Shown here piece after piece: positions 27,908 through 32,992 of a DNA stretch of 32,992 nucleotides. The position numbers and the translations under genes were made by a program. The notes under the pieces are model-generated. The model was not told where the DNA came from. It saw nothing but the letters and a program-made list of their open reading frames with translations, and did no database searches. This stretch comes from an uncultured Helicobacteraceae bacterium. Lineage in GTDB: Bacteria; Campylobacterota; Campylobacteria; Campylobacterales; UBA6016. The stretch is from positions 1 to 32,992 of the forward strand of contig CALJKN010000004.1 in NCBI GenBank assembly GCA_937973585.1, read 5' to 3'. Positions within the stretch are counted from its first letter, which is position 1, and each line of letters opens with the position of its first letter.

Positions 27908-28586
27908 ACTGACGGCTTTTTTGTCGTTTGCCTCTTTGGTATTTTCGGCAGAGACGGTAACCGATACAAACGGACAGGGAGAGTACGCCGTCCAAATGCC
28001 GCAAGTATACGACGGATACGAAAAAAACCTTCAAAACTGTAAAGCGATGGGAAGCGGCTGGGATCTTCCGACAATATGGGAGCTTTTTTCTACTCCACAT
28101 ACAATCGTCTCAAAAGGGGAGAAATCCCTGTATGCTTCATCCACGTCGATACCCGCAAATGGCGATGAGATATACTATTTTTCGTTTGAAAACAAAGATG
28201 TAAACACCGTTAAAAAAACAGAAAATCTATACTCCGTATGCATCAAAAAGTCAGATAAAAAACCGACCCCTCCACACGAAAGAGTCAAATGGCTACAACC
28301 GGAAAGGGAGAGGCAGGAGTATCAGGCGGCGGTAAAAGTATGTGAAAACAAAGGGGGTAGACTTCCGTCCATAGAGGAGCTTTTTTCCCTTGCGCTTGCA
28401 AAAGTACAAGACGAGGATGGGTTTAGATCTAAATACGGATTTATGCAACCGAAATACTACTGGAGTAAAGACGGAAACGACGATTTTTCAAATACCGCAT
28501 TGGTGTCCGGATTTCTAAAAGCAAGTGTCGCCAACAACCCAAAGAATAACAAAAGCTTTGTAAGATGCGTAACAGATGGAAGGTAG
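27894..28586 (+). CDS. Secreted protein with two DUF1566-like units
   Basis: A 230-residue protein. A signal peptide (cleavage probably after LVFSA) leads into two related halves. Each has a cysteine, a WDLPT or GRLPS motif followed by EL, and a second cysteine near the end of the half: C49, GWDLPTIWEL 55-64 and C116, then C150, GRLPSIEEL 155-163 and C225. This is the pattern of DUF1566 / Lcl C-terminal domains, which occur in surface and secreted proteins with a lectin-like fold. The cysteines probably pair within each half. The start overlaps pyrG by 14 bases and the end overlaps recJ by 11. Function unknown. Confidence 0.8.
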   Translation: MKLARLTAFLSFASLVFSAETVTDTNGQGEYAVQMPQVYDGYEKNLQNCKAMGSGWDLPTIWELFSTPHTIVSKGEKSLYASSTSIPANGDEIYYFSFENKDVNTVKKTENLYSVCIKKSDKKPTPPHERVKWLQPERERQEYQAAVKVCENKGGRLPSIEELFSLALAKVQDEDGFRSKYGFMQPKYYWSKDGNDDFSNTALVSGFLKASVANNPKNNKSFVRCVTDGR

Positions 28587-30159
28587 ACTAACAAAGTCGG
28601 AGATCGCACAAATCCTCCAAAAAAGGTTTGAGGGTGACGTAGTAACATCTCTCTCCAAACTCCCAAATCCCCTATCTATGCCAAACGCCCAAAAAGCGGC
28701 CAAAAGGGTCAAAGAGGCGATAGAAAAAAACGAAAAAATAGTCATTGTCGGAGATTATGACGTAGACGGAATAGTTAGCGCCGCCATACTTGAAGAGTTT
28801 TTGGAAAAAAGCGGGGCAAGCCCTTCGACGATAATCCCTTGTAGGTTCAAAGACGGATACGGCCTTGGGATGGGGATAATAGGCAGAATAGAGGCCGACC
28901 TCATCATAACCGTAGATAACGGAATAGCGGCTATAGAGGCTGCAAACGAGTGCGCTAGACGAAACATCGAACTAATCGTTATAGACCACCACACGATAGG
29001 GGAGACTCTGCCGAATGCATATGCTATAGTCCACCCAAAACTAGGTGACGGCTTTTGCTTCAAGGAGATATGCGCCGCCGCCGTTGTCTGGTATTTTCTG
29101 GCGGCTTTGAAGCAGGAGCTTGGAAGCGAAGAGAACCTAAAAGAGTATCTGGATTTGGTTGCTATAGCGACGATTGCCGACGTGATGCCGCTTAGAGATA
29201 TCAACAGAACACTCGTAAAAGCGGGGATAGAGGTGATGAAAACCTCCAAAAGACCTGCCGTCAGAGCAATTAGCACAAAGCTGTGCAAAACATCTTTTAC
29301 CGCATCCGATATAGCCTACAAGATAAGCCCCAGACTAAACAGCGCCGGACGGTTGACGCTTGCCAAAGAGGCTTTTTGTTTTTTGAGGGCAAAAGAGTAT
29401 AACGAGGCAGCCGTATTTTTTGAGCGTCTGGACTCTTTAAACGAGCAACGTAAAAAAGTCGAATCAGGGGTATTTGAGGAGGCCTTAGAGTTGTCCAAAG
29501 GGTCGGAGCATATAATAGTTGCGGCAAAAGAGGGGTGGCACGAGGGAGTTGTGGGTATCGTGGCATCCAAACTGGCTCAAACAATGGGAAAACCGGCGCT
29601 TGTTTTTAGTATCGAAAACGGAATCGCAAAAGGGAGCGCCAGAAGCGTCGGCGATTTTAATATTTTTGAGGCGATATCTGAGTGTTCCGATTTGCTTGCT
29701 AGTTTCGGCGGACACAAGATGGCGGCCGGTGTCTCACTCAAATCCGAGTATTTACCGGAGTTTGAAAAAAGGTTAAACGAGGCGGCAAAAAAACTATGCA
29801 AGGGCATCGATTGCCCTCTAAAAAATGGTTTTGGGCTCATTGATCTCTCTCAGATAGACGAGGAGTTGGCTGATATATTGGAGAGTTTTGAGCCTTACGG
29901 TGAAGGAAACGAGAGGCCCATATTTACCGCAAAAAACAAACTTGTAAAAGAGATAAAGCCGATCGGAAAAGAGAAGGGATTTAGACTCACCCTCTGTGAC
30001 AAGAGCGGCTACGAACAAAAAACCGTCAAGGCCGTATGTTTTAGGGGGAATGCAAAACCAAAAGAGGGTGAATACGTAGATTTTAGATTTTCAGTATACA
30101 AAAACTCGTTTTTCGGCGGCAGCGTAGAGCTAATGGTTGAGGAGATTTTGCTTTCGTAG
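28576..30159 (+). CDS. recJ: Single-stranded-DNA-specific exonuclease RecJ
   Basis: A 527-residue DHH-family nuclease. Metal-binding motifs are VGDYDVDG (residues 58-65), TVDNG (112-116) and the DHH signature VIDHH (135-139). The DHHA1 domain follows around residues 320-400 (GWHEGVVGIVASKL and SARS, then FGGHKMAAG), and then a C-terminal OB-fold. RecJ degrades single-stranded DNA 5' to 3' in recombination and mismatch repair. The start overlaps the previous gene by 11 bases. The last 30 bases overlap the end of a gene on the other strand. Confidence 0.96.
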   Translation: MEGRLTKSEIAQILQKRFEGDVVTSLSKLPNPLSMPNAQKAAKRVKEAIEKNEKIVIVGDYDVDGIVSAAILEEFLEKSGASPSTIIPCRFKDGYGLGMGIIGRIEADLIITVDNGIAAIEAANECARRNIELIVIDHHTIGETLPNAYAIVHPKLGDGFCFKEICAAAVVWYFLAALKQELGSEENLKEYLDLVAIATIADVMPLRDINRTLVKAGIEVMKTSKRPAVRAISTKLCKTSFTASDIAYKISPRLNSAGRLTLAKEAFCFLRAKEYNEAAVFFERLDSLNEQRKKVESGVFEEALELSKGSEHIIVAAKEGWHEGVVGIVASKLAQTMGKPALVFSIENGIAKGSARSVGDFNIFEAISECSDLLASFGGHKMAAGVSLKSEYLPEFEKRLNEAAKKLCKGIDCPLKNGFGLIDLSQIDEELADILESFEPYGEGNERPIFTAKNKLVKEIKPIGKEKGFRLTLCDKSGYEQKTVKAVCFRGNAKPKEGEYVDFRFSVYKNSFFGGSVELMVEEILLS

Positions 30160-30672
30160 CTCTTTTTCACACTTTTTGGCATAAAAAAATAGTCTCGCCG
30201 GAGATGTCTCGCTCGGTCTGATCGCCATAATCGGGGCATACGCTTTTAGCAGTTTGTCGTATTTGCCGTTTTTATTCATCTGTCTCATCAGCCTAACGGC
30301 TGTTTGCAAATCATCCAAATTGCTTTTTGAACAAAACCACCTTTTTTTTGCAGAAAATCCGAATTTAAAAAACTGAGAAAAGATTATCCCCTCCCAGTCA
30401 TATCTGCTTCCGCATTTTTCACCCTGATACATACGGAGTCTGACGGCAACCTCTATCGGCAGTATTATCTCGCACCTCTCCCAGTCCGTATCTACAGGGG
30501 TTATTTTGGCAAGCCTCAAAACCCTTGTTTTGGGGTCATTTGAACAGTAGTATCCGTCTACGGTTTCTATCTCGGAGTGGGATATCGGACTTTTTGTCCA
30601 AAAGCGGATGAGCTTGTCGGCTACCGTCCCTTTTCCGGTATAAAAAATCAGCGACAATCTAACTGTTTGCAT
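30130..30672 (-). CDS. Permuted papain-like (YiiX/NlpC-type) cysteine hydrolase
   Basis: A 180-residue protein starting at the ATG at 30672, 6 bases after GAGG; a second ATG at 30675 is also possible. The order histidine first, cysteine last marks the permuted papain-like fold: H32 in ISHSEIE, then G88-S-R-Y91-D92 in the middle, then C114 in WFCSK. Members include YiiX-type amidases and many phage or membrane-associated enzymes acting on lipids or peptides. FCSK in place of the usual FCSE is a change near the active site. No signal peptide. It overlaps the LpxH-like gene by 14 bases and recJ by 30 bases tail to tail. Confidence 0.7.
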   Translation of the reverse strand: MQTVRLSLIFYTGKGTVADKLIRFWTKSPISHSEIETVDGYYCSNDPKTRVLRLAKITPVDTDWERCEIILPIEVAVRLRMYQGEKCGSRYDWEGIIFSQFFKFGFSAKKRWFCSKSNLDDLQTAVRLMRQMNKNGKYDKLLKAYAPIMAIRPSETSPARLFFYAKKCEKELRKQNLLNH

Positions 30673-31405
30673 CATACACCTCAAAAGTTCCGTCCAGCCA
30701 CTCGATGATAGCGGTACAAGACTCGACCCAATCCCCGCAGTTTAGATACTCGATATGACCTATCTGCTTTATCTCGGCTTCGTGTATGTGTCCGCATATT
30801 ACACCGTCGGCTTTTTTTGATTTTGCGTATTCCGACAAGACCTGCTCATAGTCACAAATATAGCTAACCGCTTTTTTGACGTTTTTTTTCATATATTTGG
30901 AGAGTGACCAATGGTTTAGACCCAGTTTTCTACGGCAAAAGTTTAGCGGACGGTTTAGTTTTAGCAAAAACAGATAGCTTTTGTCGCCGATTAACGCAAG
31001 CCATTTTTTGGTCATCGTCACCGCATCAAACATATCGCCGTGCGTCACGAGGTACTCTTTGCCGTTTACCCCTTTATAACTTATCTCACGGTGTACGCTG
31101 AGCCGCTCACCCATTGTGATCGGGAGAAAATTAACCAAAAAATCGTCATGGTTACCGAGGATATAGTAGACGTTTGTCCCTTTTCTCGCTTTTCTGAGGA
31201 GCTTTTGGAGGACATCCGTATGGCTTTGCTTCCACCGAAATGAGCGCCTTAGCTCCCACCCGTCTATGATGTCACCCACCAAAAACAGGTTTTCGCACTC
31301 TAGCTCTTTTATAAACTCAAGTAGCTTTTCGGCCTGACAATCGTTTGTCCCAAGGTGAATATCGGAGATAAAAACGGATTTGCACAGCAAGAGATAACCC
31401 CGCAT
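30659..31405 (-). CDS. LpxH-like metallophosphoesterase (UDP-2,3-diacylglucosamine diphosphatase family)
   Basis: A 248-residue calcineurin-like phosphoesterase. Metal-binding motifs are all present: D15-I-H17, GDIID (44-48), GNHD (84-87), VTHGD (about 118-122) and CGHIHEAE near residue 205. This resembles LpxH and the related COG2908 enzymes, which release lipid X in lipid A synthesis. A lipid A role would fit with lpxA in the window, but the gene lies far away. The ATG at 31405 has no ribosome binding site. A TTG at 31390 sits 7 bases after GGGG and may be the true start, shortening the protein by 5 residues. Translation is probably coupled with the hydrolase gene downstream. Confidence 0.82.
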   Translation of the reverse strand: MRGYLLLCKSVFISDIHLGTNDCQAEKLLEFIKELECENLFLVGDIIDGWELRRSFRWKQSHTDVLQKLLRKARKGTNVYYILGNHDDFLVNFLPITMGERLSVHREISYKGVNGKEYLVTHGDMFDAVTMTKKWLALIGDKSYLFLLKLNRPLNFCRRKLGLNHWSLSKYMKKNVKKAVSYICDYEQVLSEYAKSKKADGVICGHIHEAEIKQIGHIEYLNCGDWVESCTAIIEWLDGTFEVYDANS

Positions 31406-31527
31406 AGTTTTGCCGCTATTCTAATTAACCTCGGTTACCGTTTTGAAACAAAAAATTTTAGAGGTTCAAATATATTTCGTTTTTATGATGCCAAAATCGT
31501 ATTCATATCGAAGTTTAGAAAATACAC

Positions 31528-31797
31528 CTATTTATCGTCATAATGCCCGCCAATCGCAAATATATGTACGCTCTCGTCTGCGAAGCTGTATATTACTCTA
31601 TCTTTTTGCGATATTCGCCTAGACCAAAGTCCGGAGAGATTGTGCTTTAGGGGTTCTGGCTTGCCAATTCCTTTGCTACCGTCCCCTCTTTGCAGTTCTT
31701 GTAGTATTTTGCAGAGATTTTTGTGGATGGTTTTGTCTTTTTCTCGTAGTTTTTCATACTCCGCCCATGTATTGCCCTCAAATACTATTGATTTCAT
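31528..31797 (-). CDS. yoeB: YoeB-family toxin
   Basis: An 89-residue toxin. The start is taken at the ATG at 31797 (MKSIVFEGNTWAEYEKL), which matches the family N-terminus; earlier in-frame codons lie inside the antitoxin gene. IGKPEPLKHNLSGLWSRRISQKDRVIY is the core YoeB/Txe sequence. H and Y near the end (GGHYDDK) stand at the catalytic His-Tyr positions. YoeB cuts mRNA on the ribosome when its antitoxin is lost. The gene overlaps the antitoxin end by 20 bases. Nothing suggests decay. Confidence 0.92.
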   Translation of the reverse strand: MKSIVFEGNTWAEYEKLREKDKTIHKNLCKILQELQRGDGSKGIGKPEPLKHNLSGLWSRRISQKDRVIYSFADESVHIFAIGGHYDDK

Positions 31798-32044
31798 CAA
31801 TCTCATTTTGACTAGGCTTGTAGCCGGATGATTTCGTATGCGTCTCAAAAGAGGCAGCTATCTGCGCCATAAGCGAGCTATTTTGGAGCACATAGAGAGT
31901 CTCTTTGTCTCTTTCATAATCCTCCAGCGACACCACCACAAAATCGCCCCCGTTTCGTCTGCTCACGGTCAGCGGCTCATGGTCGGCAACTACTCTATCT
32001 ACATACCCTTTGATATTTGCCCTAAATTCATTAACGCTTAGCAT
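31778..32044 (-). CDS. yefM: YefM/Phd-family antitoxin
   Basis: An 88-residue antitoxin. I place the start at the ATG at 32044 because GGAG lies 6 bases upstream; an ATG at 32056 would contain that site. The N-terminal Phd/YefM fold (LSVNEFRANIKGYVDRVVADHEPLTVSR) binds DNA, and the disordered C-terminal part (KSSGYKPSQNEIDEINSI) should wrap the toxin. It represses its own promoter with YoeB as corepressor in known systems. A consensus promoter lies just upstream. Confidence 0.92.
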   Translation of the reverse strand: MLSVNEFRANIKGYVDRVVADHEPLTVSRRNGGDFVVVSLEDYERDKETLYVLQNSSLMAQIAASFETHTKSSGYKPSQNEIDEINSI

Positions 32045-32067
32045 TTTTTGCTCCATATTTTGAGTAG

Positions 32068-32096
32068 ATTGTACTGCAAAGCCGTACTGTTGTCAA
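32068..32096 (-). promoter_or_regulatory. yefM-yoeB promoter with operator-like GTAC repeats
   Basis: On the minus strand TTGACA (32096-32091), a 17-base spacer, then TACAAT (32073-32068): close to the general sigma-70 consensus, unlike most promoters in this window. Two GTAC cores, at 32071-32074 and 32084-32087, are 13 bases apart. Known YefM operators have TGTACA cores at about one helical turn, so these are good operator candidates. Confidence 0.65.
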
Positions 32097-32102
32097 GATT
32101 AT

Positions 32103-32216
32103 TTACAAGATGGGGCGAAAAAACTCGCAGATGTCACACTCTAGTACGGCAGCGATTTTATAGAGGTGTTCGAGGCTAAAGTGTCGTTTGTTGTGGTATA
32201 GCTCGGCTGTCAAGTC
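32103..32216 (-). pseudogene. C-terminal remnant of an XRE-type helix-turn-helix regulator
   Basis: A frame of 37 codons plus stop encodes DLTAELYHNK then RHFSLEHLYKIAAVLECDIC and EFFRPIL. This matches the last helices of XRE-family regulators, where KR-x-x-SLE-x-LYKIA-x-x-L is usual. The frame stays open a little further upstream but loses the family pattern and has no start. The N-terminal part is lost where transposase fragments begin, so it looks like an old insertion or deletion scar. Confidence 0.6.
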
Positions 32217-32264
32217 CCCTCCTATACTCCCCCTCACAACTCTCCCGCAAAAATATCCTTTCCC

Positions 32265-32575
32265 AATCTATCACAATAAAGTCTCTATAAAATAGCCCCA
32301 AGTCGCTTTTAAACCGTTTACATAAAGAACTCACAGGCGCTTTGCGCCCAAGTCCTGAGTGTTTAATTACTTTATTATATAACGAAATATACGCCATAAC
32401 TCCCTTATTTAGTTCTATGGTGCCCGTATATAAGACTTTATCTAAAAACCTTACCGTTCATCCGTTCAACCATACCGTTGGTTTTAGGCGTATAGGGTAG
32501 CATCCGTCTATGTTCAATCTTATGCTTTGCGCATACTTGGTCAAACGGATGATTTTCGGATTGTTCTTTGCGTCC
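32265..32575 (-). pseudogene. Degenerate IS481-like transposase, C-terminal part
   Basis: Two frames on the minus strand together give the end of a DDE integrase core. From 32575 the first frame reads HPFDQVCAKHKIEHRRMLPY then TPKTNGMVERMNGKV, the region around the last catalytic glutamate of IS481-type transposases. It hits a TAA at 32440. After a one-base shift at an A5 run (32444-32448) the second frame continues with LDKVLYTGTIELNKGV and ISLYNKVIKHSGLGRKAPVS. The N-terminal half is missing. No terminal inverted repeats were found. Confidence 0.65.
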
Positions 32576-32602
32576 TTAGTGTAAAAGCTCTTTGAGAGGT
32601 TG

Positions 32603-32830
32603 TTATTGTGGGGTTTTGGCAGGCTGGTTTCGTTTGGAAAAGCTCCTTTGGTCTTTGTAGGCTTCTGTTATGTCAGCATAGCCCATACCAAGGGCATATA
32701 TAGAGAGGATTCGCTCTTCTATTTCTCAGATATTGCAGTTTGATGTTTTTTGACTGTTTGAGGCTCGAATGTGCTTTCTTTGTTTCTTGCGGTGGAGAGT
32801 TCACAAAGGCTCCGTCTGTAGCCGACTTGA
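32603..32830 (-). pseudogene. Degenerate IS256/Mutator-type transposase, N-terminal fragment
   Basis: Three minus-strand frames join into the N-terminal pattern of IS256-family transposases: KTKTIKSATDG (about 32830-32795), then ELSTARNKESTFEPQTVKKH (about 32735-32795), then EIEERILSIYALGMGYADIT (32725-32665), ending in a stop at 32603. At least two frameshifts separate them. The catalytic DDE part is absent. It abuts the IS481-like fragment, so this is a pile-up of dead elements. The non-coding stretch from 32045 to 32901 contains only these remnants and the promoters described. Confidence 0.6.
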
Positions 32831-32861
32831 TAGTTTTGGTTTTGTTTGTTTTTTTGTTGGG

Positions 32862-32895
32862 TATAATATGGCTCTTGCAATATAAAACCAAGGAA
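32862..32895 (+). promoter_or_regulatory. Promoter and ribosome binding site of the gene at the contig end
   Basis: TATAAT at 32862-32867, preceded by a long T- and G-rich stretch, and AAGGAA at 32890-32895, 6 bases before the ATG at 32902. Confidence 0.55.
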
Positions 32896-32901
32896 TTATC
32901 A

Positions 32902-32978
32902 ATGAAAAAAGGCGCAGTAATGCTTATATTGGCATTTTCTATCGGATATGCGCAACAACTTCCATTTGTGGGCGTAAA
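32902..32978 (+). CDS. Start of a secreted protein, cut by the contig end
   Basis: About 25 codons are visible from the ATG at 32902. They encode a signal peptide (MKKGAVMLILAFSIGYAQ, cleavage probably after YA or AQ) and then QLPFVGV. The frame formally continues to the last base, but the sequence from 32979 on is adapter, so the final residues are not real. The promoter and ribosome binding site are good. The protein cannot be identified from this length. Confidence 0.6.
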
Positions 32979-32992
32979 AGATCGGAAGAGCG
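32979..32992 (+). other. Illumina adapter sequence at the contig end
   Basis: The last 14 bases are AGATCGGAAGAGCG, identical to the first 14 bases of the standard Illumina TruSeq read-2 adapter. It is a sequencing artefact left by incomplete trimming, not genome sequence. Confidence 0.9.

Overview
The window looks like a short-read assembly contig from a member of the Campylobacterota (Epsilonproteobacteria), probably a free-living relative of Sulfurimonas or Sulfuricurvum rather than a host-adapted Campylobacter or Helicobacter. The evidence is gene content and order: fabZ-lpxA-clpX-mreB-mreC-carB, a UPF0323 lipoprotein next to a glutathionylspermidine-synthase-like gene, an aroB / MscS-like / FtsH-like / bioV / mog block, rpsU divergent from pyrG, and pyrG followed by recJ. 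Promoters are mostly a lone TATAAT or TAAAAT box in T-rich sequence, as is usual in this group. Both ends cut through genes, and the last 14 bases match the start of an Illumina adapter.

Layout. Bases 1-2100 are accessory: the 3' part of a radical SAM/SPASM gene, a small secreted protein, a 52-residue unknown ORF, and a type II toxin-antitoxin pair. Bases 2120-6700 hold a SulP-STAS-cNMP transporter on the minus strand, then a cyclophilin, a class I glutamine amidotransferase and QueH on the plus strand. Bases 6769-15719 form one long, tightly packed plus-strand run: lipid A and fatty acid genes, clpX, the mreBC shape genes, carB, a short Sua5-like protein and an AEC transporter. Bases 15728-18006 hold a small zinc-ribbon protein (minus), then the UPF0323 lipoprotein and the glutathionylspermidine-synthase-like protein. 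Bases 18008-25677 are minus strand: flhX-like and ribE, then mog, bioV, an FtsH-like protein with a broken protease site, an MscS-like channel, aroB and a TrkA-like protein. Bases 25935-30159 hold rpsU (minus) and the divergent pyrG, a DUF1566-like secreted protein and recJ. Bases 30130-31405 hold an LpxH-like phosphoesterase and a papain-like hydrolase (minus).

The right end, from 31528 on, is accessory again: a YefM-YoeB module, the tail of an XRE-type regulator, fragments of two transposase families (IS481-like and IS256-like) with frameshifts, and the first codons of a secreted protein that runs into adapter sequence.

Most of the core genes are ordinary. The points most worth a second look are the FtsH homologue whose zinc motif is destroyed while its ATPase motifs are intact, the SPASM gene with its secreted neighbour, the intergenic repeat pair near 25.8 kb, the structured rpsU leader with a TTG start, and the adapter at the contig end. 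I do not see a clearly new defence or mobile system. No tRNA, rRNA or CRISPR array was recognised.
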